A stretch of 64,000 bases of DNA from Microbulbifer salipaludis (GCF_017303155.1 NZ_JAEKJR010000001.1:744001-808000); one strand, 5' to 3'. Shown: positions 17,197 to 27,258, counted from the stretch's first letter. The notes: a model not told the origin generated them from the sequence alone. Numbers and translations are program-made.

Positions 17197-17769
17197 CTAC
17201 TGGGCGTGTTTGTCTCCGGCCTGCTTGAACTCCAGGCGGGTGCCATCGTCGCCTTCCAGTACCAGTCGGTTACCGTGGGTGTGGGCGTGCGTCGCACGCG
17301 GCAGGGCCAGCAAAAAATCCTTTTCCAGCTCGCTGCTGTCACGGCGGCCAGCCATGCGCGTGGTTCTCGGTGGCTTGAGCCACTGGATGGCCCCGTTGTC
17401 GCGCAGCTGGAATTTGCCCAGGTAGGGGTTGGAGCCGGCGCTGCCGCGCACGACCCCCAGCTTGTCGCAGCCGAGGTAGGGGCGGTCGCGCCACATTTTT
17501 TTCCACAGCATGCTCGGTTTGTGCTCGCGGCCGTCCACGGTCAGGCTATCCAGTAGCCACTCGCGGTCACAGATGGGGTCGCTGCCGGTATCGGTCATGG
17601 CGGAGGGGGTGGTGTCGTGGCTGCTGCAGCCACTCAGAGCCAGCAACAGGAATGCCAGCGCGAGGGAGCCAGCGCCGGCAATACTGGTGCGGGCGAAGGC
17701 GCGTTGTGGCTGCGGGATCAGGCGGTGCATGTCATCCATCCGGTGGCCTTTTGCGCCATTTAACACCAA
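17197..17769 (-). CDS. META-domain-like lipoprotein 1
   Basis: Up to 190 residues; the start is uncertain (ATG 17769, or 17739 at MDDMHRL). The lipobox LLALSGC gives Cys at about residue 48, with a signal sequence before it. The mature part holds CDREWLLDSLTVDGREHKP and LGKFQLRDNGAIQWLKPPRTTRMAG, a pattern like HslJ/META domains (W-x-L, then a T-x-M-A turn). Probably a periplasmic-facing lipoprotein; no function is established. It is a diverged relative of the next gene at 17849. Confidence 0.7.
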   Translation of the reverse strand: MVLNGAKGHRMDDMHRLIPQPQRAFARTSIAGAGSLALAFLLLALSGCSSHDTTPSAMTDTGSDPICDREWLLDSLTVDGREHKPSMLWKKMWRDRPYLGCDKLGVVRGSAGSNPYLGKFQLRDNGAIQWLKPPRTTRMAGRRDSSELEKDFLLALPRATHAHTHGNRLVLEGDDGTRLEFKQAGDKHAQ

Positions 17770-17848
17770 TCGGCAAAAGCTGTCTGTGACCGATCCGATC
17801 TATTCGGCACCTGCCGGGCGCAGTGGTGGTGCAGGGTGGCGAATGCGC

Positions 17849-18337
17849 TTAGCCACCCGCCTTGACGTATTCGATATAGATGTCGCCGGAAGCGTCGCGC
17901 AGGATCAGGCGGCCGCCACCGCTTTTGACGAAGGCCTGGCGCGTGCCCGACAGGGCGCGCAGGTACTGGGTTTCCTGCTCCATCAGCTGGGGTGGGCCGG
18001 CCATTTTGGTGGAGGCGAAACTGGCGGTATCCCACAGGATCTGGCCATTGGCGGTGATCTGCATGGCGCCGCGGTAGGTGTTGATGCCGCTTTTGCCCAT
18101 GGATTCGCCATCGCTGTTACACAGGAAGGTGAACTCTTGCGGCTGGTCGACCGGTACTGCCTGGCCGTTGATGCGCAGCAGGCGCATTTCCCACTTGTCG
18201 CCGCAGACACTGGTGATGGAGCCGGGGCTCTGGGTGGGCCCGGACTCCTTGCTGTCCATGTTCATACAGCCAGCAATCACGATGGCGAGGCCGGTAAGCC
18301 ACGCCGGGACCACTTTATTGATACCGTTTCGGATCAT
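17849..18337 (-). CDS. META-domain-like lipoprotein 2
   Basis: A 162-residue lipoprotein with lipobox AIVIAGC (Cys24). The mature part runs CGDKWEMRLLRINGQAVPVDQPQ, then INTYRGAMQITANGQILWDTASFASTKMAGPPQLMEQETQYLRAL, the META/HslJ pattern. It shares the K-M-A-G / R-M-A-G turn and overall layout with the neighbour at 17197-17769, 79 bp downstream, suggesting tandem duplication. HslJ-type proteins relate to novobiocin resistance and stress in E. coli; nothing here shows that role. Confidence 0.72.
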   Translation of the reverse strand: MIRNGINKVVPAWLTGLAIVIAGCMNMDSKESGPTQSPGSITSVCGDKWEMRLLRINGQAVPVDQPQEFTFLCNSDGESMGKSGINTYRGAMQITANGQILWDTASFASTKMAGPPQLMEQETQYLRALSGTRQAFVKSGGGRLILRDASGDIYIEYVKAGG

Positions 18338-18494
18338 TCCTTTTGCTCCCTGTTCCTGCTCCCTGCGTGCAGATAGATCAAGCTTAGACAGCTGCGGGTT
18401 TTGCGAGAGGACAGCGGCGCCAGCTTGTGGCGGAAATGGTCACAGAAACAGGGAGTGATGGGCGTCAGTGCCCCCCGAAGGGGGTGAGTGGTGG

Positions 18495-18779
18495 CTAGGA
18501 CTGCCGTACGCAGCGCACCACCACTTTTGAGTCCAGCTCCTGTTCAAAGCAGCGGAAGCGGGTGCCGTTCACGTTCAGGGAGCGCGGCGCGGCGCGGCTG
18601 CCACTCCTCGACCGGCGGTCGGAGGCTCTGACCGACATATGTGCCGGATTGATATGTGGCGGGACTGCGCTGCTGAAAGCGCGATTTGCGTGACTATCCC
18701 TGGGCTCGGTTGATGTACAACCCGCAACAACTCCTGTCGCAATTGCCGCCGTCAGCAGAATACTACTCAATTTCTGCAC
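18495..18779 (-). CDS. Small Arg/Ser-rich lipoprotein
   Basis: About 94 residues from GTG 18779, with GAGG 8 nt upstream; an ATG at 18857 would add 26 residues before the signal sequence. The lipobox GVVAGC follows a hydrophobic stretch. The mature part is short, basic (SDRRSRSGSRAAPRSL) and has two further Cys. No family recognised. Confidence 0.5.
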   Translation of the reverse strand: MQKLSSILLTAAIATGVVAGCTSTEPRDSHANRAFSSAVPPHINPAHMSVRASDRRSRSGSRAAPRSLNVNGTRFRCFEQELDSKVVVRCVRQS

Positions 18780-18951
18780 GCGGATACCTCGATGGCTTGG
18801 TTCAAGCAGCGGCGTCACTGCCGCCCTCTCTTTCAGGTTAGAAGAGGATGCCGCCAAAGTGTGGAATTAGGTGCCAATTTAGTTATTGGTGCGCCGCGGG
18901 GAATAGGGAAGGCGTGTGTTGTGAGGATATAGGCCTCGGTTTATCAGGCAT

Positions 18952-18974
18952 AAAAAAGGGGCCCAGAGGGCCCC
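18952..18974 (-). terminator. Intrinsic terminator of the second TonB receptor gene
   Basis: Read on the minus strand: stem GGGGCCC/GGGCCCC (18974-18968 and 18964-18958), 3-nt loop, then T6. It lies 37 bp after the receptor stop codon. Confidence 0.92.
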
Positions 18975-19010
18975 AACAATGCAATGTACAACGAATGGGA
19001 GTGACAGTTC

Positions 19011-21221
19011 TTAGAAGTTGTAGCTACCTGTGAGAGCGATAGTACGTGGTGCGCCGTAGTAGCCGGTGGTCAGGGCTGCAGCACTGTAACCTGCATTGCG
19101 GTAAACCTCGTCATTGAGGTTCTTGCCCTGCAGGGAAGCCTGCCATTTACCGTCGCCACTGAAGAAGGTCGCACCCGCGTCCACCAGGGTCACGGAGCCC
19201 ACGTCGAGTAGAGGGTTCGGGGCAGCATAGATCTGTATGCCGTCGCGGTAGGAAACAGAGCCGTTCAGTACCAGTTCGCCACCCGCTACGTCCATACTGT
19301 AGCTCAGCTGCCCTAGGCCGGTCTTGGCTGGGCTGTACTGCAGGTTGTCCCACAAATCAGCAACATTCTCAATTTCACCAGTCGTGGTGTTGTAAGTCAG
19401 AACTTCCTTGTAGTCGGCATCGGTGTAGCCGAGTACCAGGTTGGCAGTCAGGCGGTCTGTGATACTGGCGAGCATTTCCAGCTCCAGGCCGCGGATTTCT
19501 GATTCACCGGCGTTAATTACGGAGCTGGCGAAACCGCCAGTGGACGGTGAGAAGTCCTGCACCGTGACCTGCATGTCTTCGTAGTCGGTGCTGAAGGCAG
19601 CCGCATTCAGACGGATACGGTCATCCAGCAGCTGGGTCTTGATACCGACTTCAAAGGTGTTGGCAGTTTCCGGATCGTAGCCTTCCTCTGTCTCCGGGTT
19701 AATGGAGGCGTCACCACGCATGTCGAAGCCGCCAGACTTGAAGCCGGAGCTGAAGCTGCCGTAGACCATGGTGTCTTCATCGATCTGGTAGTCCATGCCA
19801 ACTTTGGGTGAGAACTGGCTCCAGCTGTCGCTGTTGGTGTAGTCGGTGAGGATTGCGTAAGGCTCAGGATCTGCCGGGGTTCCCTCGTAGCGGTCGGCGA
19901 ACGTGGGCGAGTAGAGGCCTGCATAGTCGCCCTTGAATACTTCTGCGGACTTCTCATCGCGGGTGTAGCGGCCGCCTAGGGTCATATTCAGCTTGTCGGT
20001 CAGTGCGTACTCGTAGTTGGCATAGACTGCCAGGCTTTCGGTGTCTACAGAGCCGGCGACGTGCTGTGTTTTAGAGAAACCGAAGAGATACTTCCACAGA
20101 TCCAGTACGGCATCGAACGCACCGGCAGCGGTTCCATCGTAATAGTAAATACCGGAAACCAGGTTGAAGTTGTCACCGTTCAGGTTAACTTGGAATTCCT
20201 GGGTGAACTGTTCATCTTCATAAAAGGCGGGCACATCAAAGTCCGGACGAGGACTGGAATCGAAGTCGATATTCGTCTTGGTGTCGCCGCTACGGGTGGC
20301 AGTGATGGATTTGAGGGTGACGTTCTCAGAAACATTCCACTCGGCGGTCAGGGATGCACCGCTGGACTCTACTGAGTTATCCGCAGGCATATTTGAGCGA
20401 TGGTCATAGACATCGTCCAGGGGCTGTTCGGTGCCCCAAACATTCGGAGCCAGCAGGTGGCCGAAACGCGCATTTGAGTCGTCCTTGGTGGTGTCTGCGG
20501 CAACGCGGATGAACAGATCTTCGTTCGGGTTGAACTCCAGGGATACGCGGCCGCTCAGGATGTCTTTGTTGTAGTTGTCGGCGCCGGTGTTGATGTTCTC
20601 GCCGAAACCGTCGCGCTGGTAGCTGGCGACGGCGAAGCCAATGGCGGCGGTGTCGGACAGGCCGGTCTGGCCGCTCAGTACCAGGTCGCGCTGGTTGTAG
20701 GAGCCCACACCACCGCGAATACGGAATTCTGTATCACCGGACAGCTTCTTGGTCACGTACTTGACTGCACCACCGATGGTGTTCTTGCCGTACAGGGTGC
20801 CCTGCGGGCCGCGCAGTACTTCGATGCGCTCTACGTCAAACACATCCATTACCGCACCCTGCGGGCGGGCTACATAGATGTCATCGACATAGATGCCAAC
20901 GCCGGGCTCGAAGCCCCACAGCGGGTCCTGCTGGCCAATACCGCGGATATAGGCGGTGAGGGTGGAGTTGGTACCGCGGCTCACCTGCAGGGTGGTGTTA
21001 GGGGTGAGTTTCTGAATGTCGCTCAGGTCGGCAACACCGTTCTCCAGAAGCTGATCTTCCCCGAACGCAGTTACCGCCACCGGCACTTCCTGCAGCGACT
21101 GCTCGCGCTTCTGCGCGGTCACGGTTACTTCTTCCAGCTTCGAATCTGCATAGGACAGGTTGGCACCGCAGGCAAGCATGATGCCCGCGGCGATGGGATT
21201 GAATTTAATTGGATTGCGCAT
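19011..21221 (-). CDS. TonB-dependent receptor
   Basis: A 736-residue outer-membrane receptor: signal peptide 1-25, TonB-box region SKLEEVTVTAQKREQSLQEVPVAV near 27-50, plug domain with VERIEVLRGPQGTLYGKNTIGGAV, then a barrel ending in F736. The Q-K-R-x-x-x-x-x-x-V-P motif places it in the large group found in sugar- and lipid-using marine Proteobacteria, close to Caulobacter-type receptors. The substrate cannot be told from sequence; no transporter or hydrolase operon adjoins it. It is divergent from the symporter-domain kinase at 21390, with 168 bp between them, so co-regulation is possible. Confidence 0.92.
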   Translation of the reverse strand: MRNPIKFNPIAAGIMLACGANLSYADSKLEEVTVTAQKREQSLQEVPVAVTAFGEDQLLENGVADLSDIQKLTPNTTLQVSRGTNSTLTAYIRGIGQQDPLWGFEPGVGIYVDDIYVARPQGAVMDVFDVERIEVLRGPQGTLYGKNTIGGAVKYVTKKLSGDTEFRIRGGVGSYNQRDLVLSGQTGLSDTAAIGFAVASYQRDGFGENINTGADNYNKDILSGRVSLEFNPNEDLFIRVAADTTKDDSNARFGHLLAPNVWGTEQPLDDVYDHRSNMPADNSVESSGASLTAEWNVSENVTLKSITATRSGDTKTNIDFDSSPRPDFDVPAFYEDEQFTQEFQVNLNGDNFNLVSGIYYYDGTAAGAFDAVLDLWKYLFGFSKTQHVAGSVDTESLAVYANYEYALTDKLNMTLGGRYTRDEKSAEVFKGDYAGLYSPTFADRYEGTPADPEPYAILTDYTNSDSWSQFSPKVGMDYQIDEDTMVYGSFSSGFKSGGFDMRGDASINPETEEGYDPETANTFEVGIKTQLLDDRIRLNAAAFSTDYEDMQVTVQDFSPSTGGFASSVINAGESEIRGLELEMLASITDRLTANLVLGYTDADYKEVLTYNTTTGEIENVADLWDNLQYSPAKTGLGQLSYSMDVAGGELVLNGSVSYRDGIQIYAAPNPLLDVGSVTLVDAGATFFSGDGKWQASLQGKNLNDEVYRNAGYSAAALTTGYYGAPRTIALTGSYNF

Positions 21222-21389
21222 GGCTCTCTCCGGTCACCGGTTTATGGTTTTTATCTAAGTTACGGATTTGCACTGTATCTGCTGATCGCGACTTTGCCTG
21301 TTAGACCAAGGTATGACGATGGTCGCAGGAGGTGAACAGGACACAAAACGAACTATCGGTTACTCTCTTCATCATAAACAAAAAAATGA

Positions 21390-24300
21390 ATGAGGCGCCA
21401 ATTGTTCAGCCTGACCCTGCTGGCCGCCGTGGGCCTGACCTACCTGCTGATGCTGTTTGCCATCGCCTTCTGGGGTGACCGGCTGCCGGCCGGGCGCATT
21501 CGCCCGCTCAAACCCCTGTTGCTGGCGCTGGCCGGCACCTATACCAGTGCCTGGATGTTCTTCGGCGTGCCCGCGCAGGCAGTTACCGAGGGCTGGCTGC
21601 TGCCCCCTACCTTTGTTGGCGCCAGCCTGATGCTGATCTTTGGTGCCCCCCTGCTGATGCGCTTTGTGCGTCTCTCGAAACAGCAGGGCTCCACCTCCAT
21701 CGCGGACTTTATCAGCGCCCAGTACGGCGGCTCCCAGTGGCTTGCGGCGGTAGTTGCTTTGCTGGCGGTGGTGGCCATCGTGCCGTATCTGTCTCTGCAG
21801 TTGCGGGCGGTGGCCGACAGCTTCCTGCTGCTGGCACAGAACGTGGAGGACCGGGGCATCAGTGCCTCGGTGGTGACCGCGGTGGTGAGCATGACCCTGG
21901 GGCTGTTTGCGGTATTGTTCGGTACCCGGCATATCGACAGCAGCGTGCACCGCAACGGCATGCTGCTGGCGGTGGCCTTCGAGGCGCTGGTGAAGATCGG
22001 CGCCCTGATCGCGGTGGCCTGGTTTGTGGTGTACAGCGCGTTTGACGGCGCCGCCGATCTCACCCGCGCGGCGCTCGCCAGTGACAGGGTGGCGGCCATC
22101 GCCGAGGCGCGTCCCGCCGACACCGGCTATCTGGCCGTAGTGATACTGGGCATGGCGGCCATTTTCTGCCTGCCGCGGCAGTTCCATATCCTGATGATCG
22201 AGAGTGATGACGAGCGGGATATCGGCCCGGTGCGCAAGTTGATCCCGCTGTATCTGGCGGTGGTGTCCCTGGCAGTGCTGGCGGTGGGCTACGGCGGCAT
22301 GCTGTGGCTGCCGGAGAGCTATGCCAACGCGGAGCGCTTTGTACTGGGCGTGCCGCTGGAAAGTGGTATCCCGTGGCTGGCGCTACTGGCGTTTGTGGGC
22401 GGTCTCTCCGCCGGCTCCAGCATGGTGATCATCGCCACCATCGCCCTTTCCACCATGATCGCCAACACCATGATTGTGCCCTGGTGGCTGAAGCGGCTGC
22501 AGCAGCGCCCGGCAGGTGTGGCGCTAGGCAGTGACCTGCGGCGGGTGCGCCGCGGCATTATCGGCCTGCTGATGCTGGCGGCGTTTGGGGTAAGCGAGCT
22601 GATCGGTTCCGGGGTGAGCCTCGGTACCTTTGGTCTGTTGTCCCTGGCGCTGGCGGCCCAGCTCGCGCCGGCCATGATCGCTGCGGTGACCTGGCCGGCA
22701 CGCTGGCCGCGGCTGCGCGCCGCCGGTGTGGTTGTGGGTCTGGTGCTGGGGTCGCTGGTGTGGGCGATGTCCGCACTGCCGGCGGCGCTCGGCGGGGAAG
22801 ATCGTATTGCCGCGCTGCTGGGGCTCGGCTGGAACCCGCTGACCATCGCCTGTGTGTTCGGGTTGGGGATCAACGGGCTGGCGCTGATTGGCTGTTCGCT
22901 GCTGCAGCAGCGCTGGTTGCCCGGCAGTGCGGCGGCGGAAGTGGCGCCGGTGGATCGCGCGCGTTTGCGGCAGCTACTGGCGCGCTTTGTGGGCGAGGAT
23001 GCGGCGAGCCGCGCACTGGCGCCGATGCAGGAACCTGCGGACGCGCAAACACCCGGCGCCTCTGCCGAGCACTACCGCGATGCGGTCGAAAAAATCCTCG
23101 CCGGTGTGGTGGGCAGCACCAGTGCGCGCCGCCTGGTGCGCCAGCTGGGGGAGGCGGATGTCACCACCCAGCAACTGGAGCAGGCATCCGATATCTACCA
23201 GTTCGGGCGCGGTCTGCTGCAGAGCAGTATCGACAATATCGACCAGGGCATCTCGGTGGTGGATGGCAACCTCAACCTGGTGGCGTGGAACCGCCGCTAT
23301 CTGGAGCTGTTCCACTATCCCCCGGAAATGATTTACGTGGGCAGGCCGGTGGCGGAGCTGGTGCGCTACAACGCGAGCCGCGGCGAGTGCGGTCCCGGTG
23401 TGGTGGAAGACCATGTGAACAAGCGCGTGGAGCATTTGCGCAATGGCACCGCCTACCGGGTGCAGCGTCACCGCACCGACGGCACGGTGCTGGAGATTCG
23501 CGGCAACCCGCTGCCCGGCGGTGGCTTCGTTACCACCTATACCGATGTCTCTGACTACCAGCGCGCGCTGGCGGAGCTGACCGATGTGCGCAACTCGCTG
23601 GAGCACAAGGTAGCGCACCGCACCGCCGAGCTGGAAAGTGTGAATGACGAACTGCAGACATTGAATCACGAACTGCAGGAGGCCAGCGCCGGCAAAACCC
23701 GCTTCCTTGCCGCGGCCAGTCACGATCTGGTGCAGCCCCTGAATGCCAGCCGGCTGTTTATCGATGCGCTGGCCGCGCACCCCCTGGAAGATGACAGCCG
23801 CCAGCTGCTCACCCGCGCCGACAGTGCCCTCGCCGCGGCGGAGCAGCTGATTACCGACATGCTGCAGATTGCCCGCATGGATGCCGGTGACATCAAGCCC
23901 AGTGTTGCCCCGGTATCCCTCGACAGCATCCTTGACGATGCCGTGGCCCAGGCGCGCCTCGCGGCGGAGGCGCGCGGCATCCGCCTGCGCTACCGCCGCA
24001 GCCACCTGTGGGTGCAAAGTGACGAAAAAATGCTGCGGCGTGTGGTGCAGAACCTGCTGGACAACGCGGTCAAGTACACCCGCGAGGGCGGCGTGCTGAT
24101 CGGTGCGCGCCGCCGTGGCGGTAGTGTTTCCCTGGAAGTCTGGGATACCGGTGAGGGCATTGCGCCGGACCAGCAGCAGGCGATTTTCCGCGAGTTCTGC
24201 CGCCTCACGCCTAAGGGTGCCGCCGGTCAGGGGCAGCGTCAACACGGTTACGGGCTGGGCCTGGCCACCGTGGAACGCCTGTGCCGGCTGCTGAATGCGC

Positions 24301-24800
24301 CGATTGGCCTGTCCTCGGTGCCCGGCCGTGGCAGCGTGTTCCGGGTATGCCTGCCGCGCGCCACCGCGCGGGTGAATGTGCGGCCCAGTACCAAAAGCAG
24401 CGGCGGACGCGGTGCGCCGCTGGACCTGCAGATCCTGTGCGTGGACAACGAGCCGGCCATTCTCGAAGCGATGGCGGCGCTGCTTGGCGGCTGGGGCTGT
24501 ACCGTGCAGTGTGCGCAGAATCGCCGGGAGGCGCTGGCCGCGGCCGAGCCGGATTTACTGCTGATGGACTTCCATCTCGACGACGGCGACAACGGCATCG
24601 ATCTGGCGGCGGAGCTGCTGGCGCAGTGGGGCGGCGACGTGCCCTGCGTGATCATCTCCGCGGAAAACACCAATACGGTGAAGGCGCGCGCGCAGCAGGC
24701 GGGTTGGCAGTTCCTGCAGAAACCGCTGCGGCCGGCGGCGCTGCGCGCCCTGTTACAGCAGGGGCTGCGGCGCACCTTCGATACGACCAAGGTCGTATAG
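21390..24800 (+). CDS. Hybrid histidine kinase with N-terminal sodium:solute symporter domain, CrbS-like
   Basis: A 1136-residue membrane sensor. About 13 transmembrane helices (residues 1-530) form an SSS/PutP-like domain. A linker and PAS domain (about 610-720, ISVVDGNLNLVAWNRRYLELF) follow, then a coiled coil. The HisKA box is FLAAASHDLVQPLNASR with phospho-His778; HATPase_c lies at about 885-990 (NLLDNAVKY, DTGEGIAP, GYGLGLATVERL), and the receiver at about 1010-1130 with Asp1060 (LLLMDFHLDD). This is the architecture of CrbS/MxtR, which in Vibrio and Pseudomonas controls acetate and short-chain carboxylate use through the LuxR-type regulator CrbR. No crbR is present here. A transporter and hydrolase follow at 67 bp. 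Confidence 0.92.
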   Translation: MRRQLFSLTLLAAVGLTYLLMLFAIAFWGDRLPAGRIRPLKPLLLALAGTYTSAWMFFGVPAQAVTEGWLLPPTFVGASLMLIFGAPLLMRFVRLSKQQGSTSIADFISAQYGGSQWLAAVVALLAVVAIVPYLSLQLRAVADSFLLLAQNVEDRGISASVVTAVVSMTLGLFAVLFGTRHIDSSVHRNGMLLAVAFEALVKIGALIAVAWFVVYSAFDGAADLTRAALASDRVAAIAEARPADTGYLAVVILGMAAIFCLPRQFHILMIESDDERDIGPVRKLIPLYLAVVSLAVLAVGYGGMLWLPESYANAERFVLGVPLESGIPWLALLAFVGGLSAGSSMVIIATIALSTMIANTMIVPWWLKRLQQRPAGVALGSDLRRVRRGIIGLLMLAAFGVSELIGSGVSLGTFGLLSLALAAQLAPAMIAAVTWPARWPRLRAAGVVVGLVLGSLVWAMSALPAALGGEDRIAALLGLGWNPLTIACVFGLGINGLALIGCSLLQQRWLPGSAAAEVAPVDRARLRQLLARFVGEDAASRALAPMQEPADAQTPGASAEHYRDAVEKILAGVVGSTSARRLVRQLGEADVTTQQLEQASDIYQFGRGLLQSSIDNIDQGISVVDGNLNLVAWNRRYLELFHYPPEMIYVGRPVAELVRYNASRGECGPGVVEDHVNKRVEHLRNGTAYRVQRHRTDGTVLEIRGNPLPGGGFVTTYTDVSDYQRALAELTDVRNSLEHKVAHRTAELESVNDELQTLNHELQEASAGKTRFLAAASHDLVQPLNASRLFIDALAAHPLEDDSRQLLTRADSALAAAEQLITDMLQIARMDAGDIKPSVAPVSLDSILDDAVAQARLAAEARGIRLRYRRSHLWVQSDEKMLRRVVQNLLDNAVKYTREGGVLIGARRRGGSVSLEVWDTGEGIAPDQQQAIFREFCRLTPKGAAGQGQRQHGYGLGLATVERLCRLLNAPIGLSSVPGRGSVFRVCLPRATARVNVRPSTKSSGGRGAPLDLQILCVDNEPAILEAMAALLGGWGCTVQCAQNRREALAAAEPDLLLMDFHLDDGDNGIDLAAELLAQWGGDVPCVIISAENTNTVKARAQQAGWQFLQKPLRPAALRALLQQGLRRTFDTTKVV

Positions 24801-24867
24801 GCAGGGGGCGTCTTCACGCGCAGTCTGAAACCTATTATCCGGAAGAATAAAAAGTGGTAGCACAGCG

Positions 24868-26067
24868 ATGAAAAAATACTTGTTGGAAATTCTGATGTTC
24901 AGCGCCTATGCGCTGTTCGCGGCCAGCTGGGTGTCCGGGGCCATTCTCACCCCGGCCATTCAGGCGTCCTTTGGTGAAGAGGGGTTTGCCAATGCCACCT
25001 GGGGCAGCAACGTCATCACCATTGCCAAAATCATCGGTAACCTGGCTGCCGCGGCGCTGCTCATGCGCCTGGGGGCCAAGCGTGCCTTTGCCATCGCCAT
25101 CGTCCTGATTGCCGCCGGTGGCTTTGGTGCGCTGGCGGACACCTACGGTGGCTGGCTGCTGTCGCGCCTGGCACTGGGGCTCGGTGGTGCACTGGCGATT
25201 GTGTATTTCGCCCCGGTGGTGCTGCACTACTTTGCCGCTGAAGAGCGCCCCATGATCAACGGCATCAATGCCGCCGCGTTCAATACCGGCAACCTGCTGG
25301 CTCTGCTCTCCACCACCGCACTGCTCAGCTGGTTGGGTAGCTGGCAGTCCGTAGTGGTGCTGTACGGGGTGATGGTGCTGGCGCTGGGCGTGCTGTGGTG
25401 GCTGACGGCGGAGAACTTTTCGCTATCCGGCGGTGCCGACAAGCCCCAGGAAAATTACGGTTTCAAGCAGGGCGTGAAAGAGGGTTTCAACTGGTGGCTG
25501 CCGCTGGCGTATTGCGGTGTGCTGTTTTGCTACATCGCGGTGTTCGCCCTGTTCCCGCTGATCGACGGCTTTGCTGTGGCAAGCCACCATCTGTCTGCGG
25601 TGATGATCGCCGCCGGCATGGTGGGCACCGTGGCGGGCATCATCGTCACCAAGCGCTTCCCGCTGCGCCTGCCGGTGCTGCGCTTTGGCGGCCTGGCGCT
25701 GGTGATCTTTGCCGCGCTCATGGTCACCAGCCGTGACCCGATTATCGCCTACGCCGCCGCTGCCCTCGCCGGTTTCTGTATGTTCCTGCCGATGACCGCA
25801 CTGGTTACTCTGCCGCAGGAACTGCCGGGCATGACGCCGGGGCGTATCACGGTGACCTTCGCCATGTTCTGGTCCGTTTCCTACGGCGTGGAGACGGTGT
25901 TGATGTACGGCGCTGGCCTGCTCGCGGATATTACCGGTGAGCCGGCCACTGCGGCTTACTTTGCCGTGGCCTGCTCGGCGTCACTGTTTGTGTTCTCATT
26001 CCTGTTGCCGGAAAGCGGTAAAAAAATCGAACTGGAAAATCTGGAGGCGGACAATGCGGCAGCTTGA
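24868..26067 (+). CDS. MFS transporter
   Basis: A 399-residue major facilitator with about 12 transmembrane helices. The conserved loop 2-3 motif is reduced (LLMRLGAKRAFAIAI). Two six-helix halves are split by a cytoplasmic loop around 185-205 (GGADKPQENYGFKQGVKEG). The substrate is unknown; the overlapping hydrolase gene suggests an ester or short-chain acyl compound. The 3' end overlaps the hydrolase start by 14 bp, so the two are probably coupled. Confidence 0.88.
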   Translation: MKKYLLEILMFSAYALFAASWVSGAILTPAIQASFGEEGFANATWGSNVITIAKIIGNLAAAALLMRLGAKRAFAIAIVLIAAGGFGALADTYGGWLLSRLALGLGGALAIVYFAPVVLHYFAAEERPMINGINAAAFNTGNLLALLSTTALLSWLGSWQSVVVLYGVMVLALGVLWWLTAENFSLSGGADKPQENYGFKQGVKEGFNWWLPLAYCGVLFCYIAVFALFPLIDGFAVASHHLSAVMIAAGMVGTVAGIIVTKRFPLRLPVLRFGGLALVIFAALMVTSRDPIIAYAAAALAGFCMFLPMTALVTLPQELPGMTPGRITVTFAMFWSVSYGVETVLMYGAGLLADITGEPATAAYFAVACSASLFVFSFLLPESGKKIELENLEADNAAA

Positions 26068-27001
26068 ACCCAAACTCGCGGAATGGCTGGAGGCGGTCAA
26101 CGCGCAGGTGGCGCAGCTCAAGGCGGCGGGTTTTGAACCCACCCCGATTTCCGCCCGTGAAAGCCTGGCCAACCTGACCCGCAATTTTGTTGAGCCCGGC
26201 CCGGAAATGACTGTGTGCGAAACCCTGGTGCTCGGTGGTGAATACCCAGTGCCGGTGCGGATCTACCAGCCTGCAGCGACCGAAGAGGGAAGCGCGAAGG
26301 AAAAGGCGGCGATTATTTACTGCCACGGCGGTGGCCATATGGCCGGCAGCGTGTCGGTGTACGATCCCATCTGTCGTCGCATTGCCGAGGCTTGCGGGCG
26401 CACGTTGATCAGCGTGGAATACCGCCGCGCGCCGGAAAATCCCTACCCCGCAGCATTGAATGACCTGATCAGCGTGGTTCGTCACCTGGGGGCCGCGCTG
26501 GATAAAAAAGGCATCGCCCACAATGGCCGCTGGATTCTGATGGGCGATTCCGGTGGTGGCGCAATGTGTGCTTCCGCCAGCCGCTTGCTGCAGCATCAGC
26601 CGCATACCATTGATGCACAGGTGCTAATTTACCCGAGCCTCGACTACACCATGCAGACCCCGTCTATCGAGGAAAATGGCCGCGGCTATCTGCTGGAGAA
26701 GGAAAAGATTCTCTGGTATTTCAACAACTACCTGCAGAACGCAGAAAATCCCCGGCAGGTGTCACCGCTGTATGGGGAGTTCACCCGCAACCTGCCCGCC
26801 AGCCTGGTGATCACCGCCGAGTTCTGCCCCCTGCGGGACGAGGGCGTGGAGTATGTGCGCAAGGTGCGCGAGGGCGGCGCCAACGCCGAGCTGCTGCACT
26901 TCAACGACATGATTCATGCCTTCCTGAATATCGAAAACCTGGTGCCGGACGCCTGTGGGCGAGTGTACCGCCACACCGCAGAATTTCTGCACGGCCTGTG
27001 A
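26054..27001 (+). CDS. Alpha/beta hydrolase, hormone-sensitive lipase family
   Basis: A 315-residue cytoplasmic esterase from ATG 26054. The oxyanion-hole motif HGGG is at 91-94, the nucleophile Ser166 in GDSGGG, and the likely Asp and His in the last 60 residues (ITAEFCPLRDEG, HFNDMIHAF). This is the bacterial family IV carboxylesterase pattern, acting on short acyl esters. It overlaps the MFS gene by 14 bp, so uptake followed by ester cleavage is the likely logic. A hairpin of modest strength follows near 27013-27045. Confidence 0.92.
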   Translation: MRQLEPKLAEWLEAVNAQVAQLKAAGFEPTPISARESLANLTRNFVEPGPEMTVCETLVLGGEYPVPVRIYQPAATEEGSAKEKAAIIYCHGGGHMAGSVSVYDPICRRIAEACGRTLISVEYRRAPENPYPAALNDLISVVRHLGAALDKKGIAHNGRWILMGDSGGGAMCASASRLLQHQPHTIDAQVLIYPSLDYTMQTPSIEENGRGYLLEKEKILWYFNNYLQNAENPRQVSPLYGEFTRNLPASLVITAEFCPLRDEGVEYVRKVREGGANAELLHFNDMIHAFLNIENLVPDACGRVYRHTAEFLHGL

Positions 27002-27258
27002 TCTGGCTGCCGCCCGCCTGCGAGTTGCAGGTGGGTGGCAAGACGTGCTTTTCTCGATACTCCCTCTCTCTTTCCCAGACCACGGCCAGATGTATCGACT
27101 CGCCTGCGGAAGTTGGCACGCATTGCGCATACATGCCCGGAGCCTGTGCCTGCTCGAACCGTGCCCGGTAGTCTCCTTGATTGTCCCTGTGGAGCCGGGC
27201 AAACTGCCATCCACACGTCGGATTCATCGCAGGCGATTACAACGATAAAGAGCCGAAC

